A stretch of 22,907 bases of DNA from positions 1 to 22,907 of the IMG/VR virus record IMGVR_UViG_3300023210_000239; one strand, 5' to 3'. Below are positions 4,450 to 12,413 of this stretch, piece by piece; within the stretch, counting starts at the first letter, position 1, and the number at the start of each line of letters is the position of its first letter. A program made the position numbers and the translations under genes. This stretch comes from a virus. The notes beneath the pieces are model-generated. The model saw only the letters and a program-made list of their open reading frames with translations. It was not told the origin of the DNA and did not search any database.

Positions 4450-5239
4450 TGTTTGGGAGGTTTTGGCGGCTTATCTCCCTCCTATTGGTCGTCCTTTGTG
4501 CGACATTGAGTTTTTGGTTTTGGTTCACCGTTTTATATCGGGTGGTGAATTAACGAGCGTTCGAAACTTGAGTTCGTTATCAGGCTTAGACCGTCGTCGT
4601 GTGCGTCAATTATTGTCGGATTTTGGGTATGAGATTTTGACGAATCGTTCGTGTAAAATGAGCCGCATTGAGCCCAAAAAGACACCTCCTTCCATGTACC
4701 AGTTACCGACCCAGTTGGAGCCAGTATCTAAGGGGGTTGAGGGTACCCCCTTGTTCCAGTGTCCGACCCCTCATAGTAAGAGAGAGGAGAGTTTAGTTAG
4801 AGAAAGAGTCTTAGAAAGCACAGAGATTAAGGGTAAGAGAGAGGCAGATCTTGTGCCAGTTTCGGGGTCACATTCTTTGTTACGAAAAAACTATTCAGCC
4901 TCGTTCGATGCGTTTTGGAAGCACTACCCTTCTCGCAACGGTCGGAAGGTTGGCAAGCAGCAGGCTTGGCGGTCTTGGTTAAAGATTTCGCCTTCGGGTG
5001 AATTGCTAGCTCAGATTGCGGAGTCGTTGTCATCTCAGGTGAAGTGTGAGGAATGGGCGAAGGACAACGGTCGTTTTATCCCAATGGCCTCGACATGGTT
5101 AAACGGTCATCGTTGGGAGGACGAGGTTATTTTGGGCGGTGAGGATGACATGACGGGATTGTCATCAGGTGCGCAGGAGGCGATTCGTCGTCGCAAGGAG
5201 CAGGAGGTGGACAATGGAGTTCTCAGTCTTCACGGGTAA
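4436..5239 (+). CDS. Replication-organizer-like protein (winged-helix N-terminus, FW..YP C-terminal domain)
   Basis: This 267-residue protein has an N-terminal helix-turn-helix-like part (about 38-66, with LSSLSGLDRRRVRQLLSDFG), a Pro/Ser/Glu-rich linker, and a C-terminal domain (157-230) with FDAFWKHYPSR, a KQQAWRSWLK segment, W...NGRFIPMASTWLNG and a terminal RWEDE. That C-terminal pattern is typical of phage replication proteins that recruit the helicase at the origin (replisome-organizer, lambda O or DnaD-related). The start at 4436 overlaps the zinc-ribbon gene; a longer form from 4304 would add a hydrophobic stretch that only mirrors the zinc-ribbon gene in another frame. The tandem-repeat region just upstream is a plausible binding target. 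Family-level call is inference from motif shape. Confidence 0.8.
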   Translation: MVTCDVWEVLAAYLPPIGRPLCDIEFLVLVHRFISGGELTSVRNLSSLSGLDRRRVRQLLSDFGYEILTNRSCKMSRIEPKKTPPSMYQLPTQLEPVSKGVEGTPLFQCPTPHSKREESLVRERVLESTEIKGKREADLVPVSGSHSLLRKNYSASFDAFWKHYPSRNGRKVGKQQAWRSWLKISPSGELLAQIAESLSSQVKCEEWAKDNGRFIPMASTWLNGHRWEDEVILGGEDDMTGLSSGAQEAIRRRKEQEVDNGVLSLHG

Positions 5240-5864
5240 GCTCGAAACAATTTTTAGCTTGCGTGGTGTTTCACGGAACATTCCCTCGGGTGTTTACGAT
5301 CGGGCGTATGAGATTTTAGCGGAGGGTGCTGACGCGGCGGAGCTTGCGTTCTCTCTTCGTCACCTCGAGGAGAATCTCGACCGTCGGGATTTACTAGGTT
5401 CTTTACAACGGGCAAGGGGTCAGCGTTATTTAGCCCAACCCGTGGGTGCGGCATCGGATCACAAATGCGATTTTTGCCACCAAAGCGGCGTTCTCCCGAC
5501 CGTTCGGGCTGAAGGGGTAGCCAAGGGTAGGCTCGGGTATTACGAGGTCTTACAGCCCTGTTTATGTCGAGGGGGATCTTTGCATCACAAGGTGCGTCAG
5601 GCGTTTGCTTTGGGTGAGCGTGACGATGAGGGCTACGGTTCTTGGTTTCGTCGTGTGATTCATCGCAGTTTGGCTCGTCGTGAGGAGGGCATTTTGCATG
5701 GTGCGCTTTGGTCAACGGTGCGTCGTGCTGTTCTTGACGAGAAGTTGGGGTGGTCAGAGTCGGCTGGCCCGTATTGGTTTGACGACCAGATCTTAATTTC
5801 GGAGGCGTGTGTGGTGGCCGTACAGGACAAGTTTGACAGTTTGATGCGAGGGGAGGCGTTTTAG
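5214..5864 (+). CDS. Cys-rich zinc-binding protein, possible helicase-loader-position protein
   Basis: This 216-residue protein overlaps the end of the replication-like gene by 26 bases and has AGGAGGTG five bases before its ATG. The N-terminal 75 residues are helical (AYEILAEGADAAELAFSLRH). A CDFCHQSG pair (C85, C88) and CLC (C116, C118) frame a likely zinc ribbon. The rest is Arg-rich and helical. No Walker motif is seen, so it is not a DnaC-type ATPase. Its place directly after a replisome-organizer-like gene suggests a helicase loader or other replication accessory, but the sequence itself does not show that. A weaker in-frame start exists at 5169. Confidence 0.75.
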   Translation: MEFSVFTGKLETIFSLRGVSRNIPSGVYDRAYEILAEGADAAELAFSLRHLEENLDRRDLLGSLQRARGQRYLAQPVGAASDHKCDFCHQSGVLPTVRAEGVAKGRLGYYEVLQPCLCRGGSLHHKVRQAFALGERDDEGYGSWFRRVIHRSLARREEGILHGALWSTVRRAVLDEKLGWSESAGPYWFDDQILISEACVVAVQDKFDSLMRGEAF

Positions 5865-7424
5865 ATGGGCGACCTTCGCACCCGTGGTGACCTGCTGCAG
5901 TTTATCAACAGCGATATGTTGCGCAAGCAGGGGCCGATATTGAAAACCGAGTATTACTGGAAACAGAGGTTGTTGCTGATGTTGCATCAAAAGTTCCAAT
6001 GTCTCAGGCGGGACTTCCTGCGTCGTCGTTTTGTGGCGACACCGAAGCAGAAAGAGTTGTTCGAGTTGGGCACTTCGTTTCGCCGACGGGCCATCTTTGC
6101 AGGTAACCGCTGCGGTAAGACGGTGGGTGGGTGTGCTGAGTTGGCCTATCACCTGACGGGTCAGTATCCCGACTGGTGGAAGGGGCATCGGTTCAAACGC
6201 CCGATCAAGGCTTGGTGCGCTTCGACCACCCGTGAGAAGACCATCGGTGGTTTGCAGGAGATGCTGATGGGCAAGATGTCTGATCTGGGGACTTCGTTTA
6301 TCCCTTGGGCTCGGATCGGGAATGTGGAAAAGACCCCGAATGTGACGGGTGGTGTGAGCCGAGTGCGAGTGCGGTGTGGCGATATCCACGAAAATCAAGA
6401 GTCAACGCTATCGTTTAAGTCCTACGAACAGGGTCGAAAGGCCTTTGAGACTGAGCGGGTGGACTTTATTTTGCTTGACGAGGAGCCGCCGTACGACATT
6501 TACCGAGAGTGCCAGATGCGCCTCTTGGGTTCGGATAAAGATGCGGGTGGGCTGATGCTGCTCACCTTCACGCCCTTGCAGGGGATGACGAAGGTTTGTT
6601 TGTCGTTCTTAGAGCCCCATGATCACGGGAATCAACAGCTCGAAGGGTACGAGGATGTAGCGTCCCAAACGACCTACATGATGGCCTCGTGGGAAGACAA
6701 CCCCCACCTGTCGAAGGCCGAATTAGCCGAGCTGATCAACGACACCCCTTCGCACGAGCTGGAGGCTCGACGGTTTGGGCGACCCTCGCTCGGCGCAGGC
6801 AAGATCTTCAAAATCCCAGAAGGGCGCATCATGGTGGAGCCCTTCCCGATCCCTGATCATTGGCTTCGGGGGATTGGACTCGATCACGGTTGGGAACACC
6901 CGACGGCTATCGCTGTCTTTGCCCGTGACCCCAACACTGGTGTGTGTTACCTGACGAATGTCTGGAAGCAATCAGAAACACCAATCCCTGAAGTCGCATC
7001 GATTCTTCGAACCTACGGCGGTTCATATGCACCAATTGTAGCCGATCCTTCGGGTCAGGCTTCCCGCCAAGAGGCAGCAGGTCGGTCAACTTTCGATCAG
7101 TACTTCGACGAGGGTATCACGCTTATCGCAGCGAACAATAGCGTTATCTCAGGGATAGAAGACTTTCGGCAGGGCATGATATCGGGGCAATTCAAGGTCT
7201 TTGCGTTTGAGGGCGGAACGGGCCCGTGCGCTGACTTCTTCGAGGAATACCGCCTGTATCGTCGCAACGACAAAGGGAAGGTCGTCAAGGTGCGAGACGA
7301 TGTCATGGATGCTGTGCGTTACGGTTGGCTAGATCGGGATAATTGGATGTCCAGCGACAGAGCCGACACCAAAGCATGGAGGAAAGCTCGCTACTCAGAC
7401 GGCGACGATTGGAAAACGGCTTAA
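5865..7424 (+). CDS. terL: Terminase large subunit (P22-like)
   Basis: DNA-packaging motor that pumps DNA through the portal and cuts it. The 519-residue protein has the ATPase features in order: Walker A AGNRCGKT (79-86), Walker B FILLDEEPP (201-209) with D205/E206, and coupling motif LTFTP (233-237). The RNase-H-like nuclease follows, with acidic residues in GLDHG (D340), VADPSG (D394) and DDVMDAVRYG (D482). Length and motif spacing match full-length large terminases, so it appears intact. GGGGAGG precedes the ATG, which directly follows the previous stop. The portal gene follows after 45 bases. The small subunit is not immediately adjacent, unlike in many phages. Confidence 0.95.
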   Translation: MGDLRTRGDLLQFINSDMLRKQGPILKTEYYWKQRLLLMLHQKFQCLRRDFLRRRFVATPKQKELFELGTSFRRRAIFAGNRCGKTVGGCAELAYHLTGQYPDWWKGHRFKRPIKAWCASTTREKTIGGLQEMLMGKMSDLGTSFIPWARIGNVEKTPNVTGGVSRVRVRCGDIHENQESTLSFKSYEQGRKAFETERVDFILLDEEPPYDIYRECQMRLLGSDKDAGGLMLLTFTPLQGMTKVCLSFLEPHDHGNQQLEGYEDVASQTTYMMASWEDNPHLSKAELAELINDTPSHELEARRFGRPSLGAGKIFKIPEGRIMVEPFPIPDHWLRGIGLDHGWEHPTAIAVFARDPNTGVCYLTNVWKQSETPIPEVASILRTYGGSYAPIVADPSGQASRQEAAGRSTFDQYFDEGITLIAANNSVISGIEDFRQGMISGQFKVFAFEGGTGPCADFFEEYRLYRRNDKGKVVKVRDDVMDAVRYGWLDRDNWMSSDRADTKAWRKARYSDGDDWKTA

Positions 7425-7437
7425 CTATTATTATATT
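7409..7437 (+). promoter_or_regulatory. Candidate promoter before the portal gene
   Basis: TTGGAA (7409-7414, inside the end of the terminase gene) and TATATT (7432-7437) are 17 bases apart. They match consensus at four and five of six positions. It would drive the portal-to-decoration block. Confidence 0.4.
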
Positions 7438-7469
7438 GATCACGACTTTCAAAGATGTAGGTAGGCCAA

Positions 7470-9482
7470 ATGCTCGACACACAGCGACCAGATATAGCCA
7501 AGGTTGACCTTTCTTCAAGCAAAGTGAAGGAAAGTTCACGGTTCTATCGGTGGTTCAACGAGGCGAACGCCTACTTCGAAGACAACTACCAACAAGCAGC
7601 TACCGCCTTCGATTATTTCGAGGGTGTTCAGTTCACCGAGGCTGAGATGGAGACGCTCAGGAAGCGGAACCAGCCCCCCACGGTGATGAACAAGGTGCGT
7701 GTTTCTTGCGAGTTGGTGATGGGTATTTACGACAAAACCCGCATGGACTCGACGATGTTGCCACGGGGGAAGGACGAAAACGACTGGGCTACGGCGCAGG
7801 GGTTGACGCACGCTTCCAAGTACATCGAAGACACAAACATGACCCCCCACGACTTTCGTTTGGCGTTTCGAGATCAGCTTATCGCTGGTGTCGGCTGGAT
7901 GGAATCAAGTCTCACCGAAGATCCCACACGAGAAGAGCTTGTTGAGCGTTATGTCGATTGGCGAGAGGTTCGCCAAGACCCGCTGTCGAAGCAGGACGAC
8001 TACGATGACGCTCGCTACCTGTTCCGTGTGAAGTGGATGCACCTCGAAGAGGCGAAAAGCCTTTTCCCCGATCATGCTCAAAGGCTTGAAGAGGCAACTG
8101 GTAAGGATTCCTTACACGCTGGTGCAGGGGCTACTGTTGCGGGCGATGACGACTTTATGTCGGTTCCCGAGATTCGGGAGTCGGGATGGCGTGACAGTGA
8201 CTGGACTGACAGCAAGCAAGACCGTGTGCTGATGCTCGAGTGCTGGTATTACAAGCACGAGCGAGCCTCTTTTATTCGTGACAAGCGCACAGGGCGTGTG
8301 GTCGAATACGACCCCAAAGATGTCAATGATGCCACAGCCGCTCTTCTCCTTGGCGGCACAACTGGCACACTCCCTGTTGAGATCTTAAAGGATCGCCCTG
8401 TGCGCCGATGTCGCCAAGCCCTCCTGCTTGGCCCCCATGTTCTAGAAGACAATCCTAGCCCGTTTCAGCACGGGCGCATCCCCTTCACACCCTTCAGGGG
8501 CTGGAAGAGTTGGCGTGACTGTCGGCCTGTCGGGCTGGTCGAAGTGCTGAAAGACCCGCAGGATGCGGCAAATAAGGCGTTGTCCAAGCTCATCCTCGCC
8601 CTGTCCACCAATCAGGTGATCATGGAAGAGGGGGCGGGCGATGTTGAACTGCTTCGTAAAGAGGCGGCAAAGCCAAACGGGTTCCTGCTCGTTAAGCGCA
8701 ACGCCTTGCGAGAGAATCGATTTAGAATCGAGCGCAACCAAGCTGACGCAGCCTCACATCAGGCTATTTTCGAGATGTTCCATCGTTTATCTTCGGATAT
8801 GGCGGGGGGCCTCGAACTACAGGGGATGCAGTCAAATGCCGCCTCTGGCCGTGCCATTGCTCTTAGGCAGGAGCAGGGCCACACTTCTTTGAGTACGCTG
8901 TTTGAGAATTTCAGGTACTCGAAGAAACGGTTCGTGGAGATGCGCCTCGCCAACATTCAGCACTTCTGGAAAGATGAAAAGTACATTCGAATATCAGAAT
9001 TGGGCGATCCTGATCGACAAGAGTTTATCGTCTTAAACGAGAAGCAGGAAGACGGCACGATCCGAAACGATATTTCTGCCTTGAAGGTGGATGTTGTGAT
9101 TGACGAGCAGGCCGCCCGCACAACCGTGCGCCAAGCCTTCGCAGAGCGTCTGATGGACTTCTTGACCCGTATGCCTGACCCACTTGTTGCGATGAGCATG
9201 ATGGATGTGGTGGTGGATCTTTACGATCTGCCTGATCGCCCTGTTATTAAACAGCGCATCATTCAAGCCCAGCAGATGATGGGCATCCAAGTCCAACAGC
9301 AGATGGAACACGAAGCCGCACTTGAGCAGCAGAAACAGGTAGGGGACACGGCGAAGACGCAAACCGCCCCACCCGCAGATATGGAGGCCAGCCAGTCTAC
9401 TGGCGTAGGCTACGACCCCGCCGTTATGGCTAAGATTCAGGCGGCAGATTCTGCCGCTGGGAATATACAACAAGGCAGATGA
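7470..9482 (+). CDS. Portal protein (P22-like)
   Basis: Forms the dodecameric ring at the capsid vertex through which DNA enters and leaves. The 670-residue length is close to P22-type portals. The N-terminus shows the family pattern FYRWFNEANAYF, FDYFEGVQFT, a basic stretch RKRNQPPTVMNKV and a following long helical segment. The middle includes the wing and crown-type alternating strands and W...SWRDCRPVGL. A Gln-rich helical C-terminus (about 590-630) resembles the barrel extension of P22-like portals. Between terminase and scaffold it is in its canonical place. TAGGTAGG lies a few bases before the ATG, a modest ribosome site. Confidence 0.9.
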   Translation: MLDTQRPDIAKVDLSSSKVKESSRFYRWFNEANAYFEDNYQQAATAFDYFEGVQFTEAEMETLRKRNQPPTVMNKVRVSCELVMGIYDKTRMDSTMLPRGKDENDWATAQGLTHASKYIEDTNMTPHDFRLAFRDQLIAGVGWMESSLTEDPTREELVERYVDWREVRQDPLSKQDDYDDARYLFRVKWMHLEEAKSLFPDHAQRLEEATGKDSLHAGAGATVAGDDDFMSVPEIRESGWRDSDWTDSKQDRVLMLECWYYKHERASFIRDKRTGRVVEYDPKDVNDATAALLLGGTTGTLPVEILKDRPVRRCRQALLLGPHVLEDNPSPFQHGRIPFTPFRGWKSWRDCRPVGLVEVLKDPQDAANKALSKLILALSTNQVIMEEGAGDVELLRKEAAKPNGFLLVKRNALRENRFRIERNQADAASHQAIFEMFHRLSSDMAGGLELQGMQSNAASGRAIALRQEQGHTSLSTLFENFRYSKKRFVEMRLANIQHFWKDEKYIRISELGDPDRQEFIVLNEKQEDGTIRNDISALKVDVVIDEQAARTTVRQAFAERLMDFLTRMPDPLVAMSMMDVVVDLYDLPDRPVIKQRIIQAQQMMGIQVQQQMEHEAALEQQKQVGDTAKTQTAPPADMEASQSTGVGYDPAVMAKIQAADSAAGNIQQGR

Positions 9483-9522
9483 CCACTTTTAACGCAGCCC
9501 AGCGATACGGGCAAAAGGGATT

Positions 9523-10353
9523 ATGCCAAACGAAGTTCTAAGCGAAGAAGAGCTTGCTCTTTTGAACGAAGACGAGACAGGTACGGAAACCGAAGCTGAA
9601 GAAACGGACGATATTGGGGAGCCGTTCGCCCCTGCTGAGGAAGAAGAGCCTACTGAAAAACAAGACGAAAACGCAGATGCGGACAAGTCTGAAAAACCTG
9701 TACTGATGGCGAAGGATGGGGAACACACGATTCCCTATGAAGAGCTAGAAGACGAAAGGGCGAGGGTTAAGGAGCTTGAGCAGGAATTGGCCAACTTTAA
9801 GTCGGGCAACGAAGCGCAAGAGGAAACGGAAGACGAGGAGCCTGACGGGGTTGACTTTAAGTCGATGACCCGCACAGAACTTCGAGAATACCGTGACTAC
9901 GCCGACGACGACGACCTTGCAAAGCTGGAATCCTTCGAGGATGAGCAACGCATGGGGCGACTCGCAGCGAAACAGGCACAAAAGCAGGACGAGAGTCATG
10001 TTCAAGAGTTTCTCACGACGCATAAGGAAGCCTTCGACGCTGACCCTGACCTCATACGGGTTATGGATGTCTTTTTCGCGTCGGCACAAGATGGCGGTAA
10101 AAGTGTTGAAGACGCTCTTGAAGTGGTGGCATCTCGGATGGCGACGATGGGACTGATCCAAGACGGTACGAAAAAGATGGCTGAGAAGATCAGCGGTCTG
10201 GAAAACGAGAGGAAACCCCACCGCTCCCTTGCAGGCGCAACGGGGGTTTCTGATCCGAAAACCCTACCTGATGCGGACGGCGATGTCTATGCCGCTGAAG
10301 CTGTGTTTAATTCAATGACCCCTAGCGAACAGGAAAAATGGCTTGCAAACTAA
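9523..10353 (+). CDS. Scaffold protein
   Basis: This 276-residue protein is extremely acidic and low in aromatic residues. The first 60 residues are mostly Glu, Asp, Thr and Ala. Coiled-coil-prone segments follow (for example EDERARVKELEQELANFK, about 78-95, and a Gln/Lys/Glu-rich helix near 150). The C-terminus is a helix-turn type end (FNSMTPSEQEKWLAN). Composition and position between portal and major capsid protein identify it as the assembly scaffold, which directs procapsid formation and is then expelled. There is no serine-protease motif, so it is not obviously a fused maturation protease. AAAAGGGA precedes the ATG. Confidence 0.85.
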   Translation: MPNEVLSEEELALLNEDETGTETEAEETDDIGEPFAPAEEEEPTEKQDENADADKSEKPVLMAKDGEHTIPYEELEDERARVKELEQELANFKSGNEAQEETEDEEPDGVDFKSMTRTELREYRDYADDDDLAKLESFEDEQRMGRLAAKQAQKQDESHVQEFLTTHKEAFDADPDLIRVMDVFFASAQDGGKSVEDALEVVASRMATMGLIQDGTKKMAEKISGLENERKPHRSLAGATGVSDPKTLPDADGDVYAAEAVFNSMTPSEQEKWLAN

Positions 10354-10377
10354 TGCAAAACTGAAAGGCCACAAGTA

Positions 10378-11487
10378 ATGGCTACCTATGCAATCGGGAT
10401 GAACGATCCCAAAACGATTAAAAAGTTTTCCGTAGCTCTTGCTGCTGAAACTTTCCAGAAGAGTTTCTGGGGTAAGAACTTTATCGGAACCTCAGAGTCT
10501 TCCATCATTCAACGCCTAACCGACCTCGAGCGTGAAGCAGGTGATACCATGACGGTAGATCTGTTCAACAACTTGACAGGTTCAGGTGTGTCGGGTGACG
10601 AGACCCTGAAGGGTAACGAAGAGGCCATGTCCTCTGCTACCCAACAGATGTGGATCGACCAGCTACGCCACGGTGTATCTGTCGGTGGCCGCATGAGCCG
10701 TAAACGCTCTTCACACGATGTTCGCCTGATCGCCAAGAAAAAGCTGGCAATCTGGTGGGGTCGTATGTTCGACGAAGCCTTGTTTGTCTACTTAGCAGGA
10801 ACCCGAGGTGCGGAAACGGGCGACTGGTTGATGGCTCCTAGCACGGTAACGGCTGGCACAACCAAGTTGTACAGCAACAACATCGTGACAGGCTACCACG
10901 CAAGCCGTGTGATTCCTTGTAGCACCACTAACACAACGATTGCAACCATGACAAGCGACGATGTCATGACCCTCGCATCCTTGCAGAGTATCAACTATGA
11001 GTTGAAGACGATGGCGAACCCGCCAACGCCCTTGATGATTGACGGCGAAGAGTCGTATATCGTGATTATGCACCCCAAGGCCGAGAAAGACCTTCGCACC
11101 GAGACGGGTGAGGGTGGTTGGGCAGAGATCCAAAAGTATAGCCAGAAGGGTCAAGCCGCAATCCTACGCAATAGCCTAGGTCGTGTTGGTAAGTTGGTGC
11201 TGTATTCGCACAACAAGATCCCTGTCGGCAACGATGGCGGTACAGAAACACCTGGCGAGGGAGACGCAATCTGCTACAATATGCTACTTGGCGCACAGGC
11301 AGGCTTCTTGGCTCATGGCAATACGGGTGCGGGAATGCACTTTGATTGGCACGAGGAAGTGGACGACCGTGGTAACAAACCTGTGATTGATACGGGTTCC
11401 ATCTTTGGTGTCCAACGCTCAATCTATGACAGCGTGGACTTTGGGGCAATCCTTATCCCAAGCTATCATAGCGCAAGTGTTAGCTAG
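10378..11487 (+). CDS. Major capsid protein (N4-gp56 family)
   Basis: Main shell protein with the HK97 fold, 369 residues. It begins MATYAIGMNDPKTIKKFSVALA and continues with SFWGKNFIG, LEREAGDTMTVDLF, LTGSGVSGDETL.GNEE, and a W.DQLRHGV...GRMSRKRSSHDVR segment that are typical of the N4-gp56-family capsid proteins. Later segments VIMHPKAEKDL and the C-terminal GVQRSIYDSVDFG also fit. The position after the scaffold gene is standard. Length is normal for the family and no cleavage site is evident. GAAAGG lies upstream of the ATG, somewhat far; the start is supported by the short gap to the scaffold gene and the clean N-terminus. Confidence 0.92.
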   Translation: MATYAIGMNDPKTIKKFSVALAAETFQKSFWGKNFIGTSESSIIQRLTDLEREAGDTMTVDLFNNLTGSGVSGDETLKGNEEAMSSATQQMWIDQLRHGVSVGGRMSRKRSSHDVRLIAKKKLAIWWGRMFDEALFVYLAGTRGAETGDWLMAPSTVTAGTTKLYSNNIVTGYHASRVIPCSTTNTTIATMTSDDVMTLASLQSINYELKTMANPPTPLMIDGEESYIVIMHPKAEKDLRTETGEGGWAEIQKYSQKGQAAILRNSLGRVGKLVLYSHNKIPVGNDGGTETPGEGDAICYNMLLGAQAGFLAHGNTGAGMHFDWHEEVDDRGNKPVIDTGSIFGVQRSIYDSVDFGAILIPSYHSASVS

Positions 11488-11498
11488 AGAGGCTCGTC

Positions 11499-11864
11499 AT
11501 GGCGCAAATGGTTAAAGTGGTTCCTAGCTCAAAGCAAGAAACATGGGTTAAGATCGACGGGATGCGAAAGATGATCCCTGCTGGCGGCCTATCCGTTCCC
11601 CTTGCTTTTGCGAAGGAGCTTGTCAAGTATGACACACTTGAGTACGAATACCCTCTACTCATCAAGAAGGTTTACCTCGACGATGACGACGACGAGGGTA
11701 AGGAAAACTGTGTCCGCAAAGCCAAGCCTGTTATCAGTAACAAGCCACAAGTCTTTGTTTGCGCAGAGTGCGAGAAAGAGTACAAAAATGCTTACTGGCT
11801 TGAAAAACACAGGGAGCGAACGCACCCTGTTCAACCAGTTGGCGAAGAAAGAAAGGAAGCCTAA
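11499..11864 (+). CDS. C2H2 zinc-finger protein in the capsid cluster
   Basis: This 121-residue protein starts 11 bases after the capsid stop. The N-terminal half looks like a small beta domain (VKVVPSSKQETWVKIDGMRKMIPAGG, about 5-30) ending in an Asp run (61-65). The C-terminal part is a classical C2H2 finger: C88, C91, H104 and H109, spaced C-x2-C-x12-H-x4-H, with aromatic and Leu residues at the usual core positions. Such fingers are rare in phage structural blocks. The tandem of a structural-looking domain and a finger suggests a virion-associated or head-completion protein that holds zinc and may touch DNA. No close family recognised, so the role is inference. Confidence 0.85.
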   Translation: MAQMVKVVPSSKQETWVKIDGMRKMIPAGGLSVPLAFAKELVKYDTLEYEYPLLIKKVYLDDDDDEGKENCVRKAKPVISNKPQVFVCAECEKEYKNAYWLEKHRERTHPVQPVGEERKEA

Positions 11865-11866
11865 CA

Positions 11867-12346
11867 ATGGCAACTGTAATTAACAACCAGACTTGGCTTG
11901 AGCGGGCAACCGTTCAAACCGTTTCTGAGAACCTTGTGACTGAAGTGTTCGCTATCGAGCAGGCTGTTGCTGCTGCTGCTAACGCTGTGATCACAGAGCT
12001 ACCCTTTGGGTCAACCGTGATTGCGTGTAGCGTGAATGCGAAAACTGCTACCGATGCCGCTGCTATCTTGTCCGTTGGTGTGTACGCATCAGACGACTTC
12101 GATGGCACAGACTTGGCGGGTTCTGCGACTGGCTACGATGTGGACGGCTTGGCCGTTACCACAACCCTTGCCGTTGCAGGCCATCAGGCAGGTGCTGGTG
12201 CACTTCTGGGTATCAAGCTAGACGAAACCGTGTTCACGGGCGCAGACCAGTTTGGCGAACCCCTCATCGTAGGTGCAAGCGTTGCGACTCAGGATATCGA
12301 CGCTAGTGCTGATGTTCGCATCGTCCTGACCTACAAACTCCCTTAG
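11867..12346 (+). CDS. Putative capsid decoration or head-associated protein
   Basis: A 159-residue protein beginning two bases after the zinc-finger gene stop. It is rich in Ala, Val and Thr, with alternating strand pattern throughout, and no Cys except one near residue 50. The N-terminal half has VFAIEQAVAAAANAVITELPFGSTV and the end has SADVRIVLTYKLP, a beta-sandwich-like ending. Abundant small beta proteins directly after the major capsid gene are usually decoration or head proteins. The strong terminator right after its stop marks it as the last gene of the head transcription unit. Function is by position and composition; no family is recognised with certainty. Confidence 0.75.
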   Translation: MATVINNQTWLERATVQTVSENLVTEVFAIEQAVAAAANAVITELPFGSTVIACSVNAKTATDAAAILSVGVYASDDFDGTDLAGSATGYDVDGLAVTTTLAVAGHQAGAGALLGIKLDETVFTGADQFGEPLIVGASVATQDIDASADVRIVLTYKLP

Positions 12347-12359
12347 CCTCCTGTGTGTT

Positions 12360-12400
12360 CGGGGGGTTGGCTTCGGTTGGCCCCCCGATTCTTTCATTTA
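12360..12400 (+). terminator. Intrinsic terminator after the head gene block
   Basis: CGGGGGG (12360-12366) pairs perfectly with CCCCCCG (12381-12387). TTGG and TTGG segments around CTTCGG add wobble pairs inside. ATTCTTTCATTT follows. This is the clearest rho-independent terminator in the window. Confidence 0.85.
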
Positions 12401-12413
12401 ACTTGGGGGCATC

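Noticed and set aside
9745-10221. Minus-strand frame of 158 codons opposite the scaffold gene
   Set aside because: It is the shadow of the acidic GAA/GAC-rich scaffold gene, giving Phe/Leu/Val-rich sequence.
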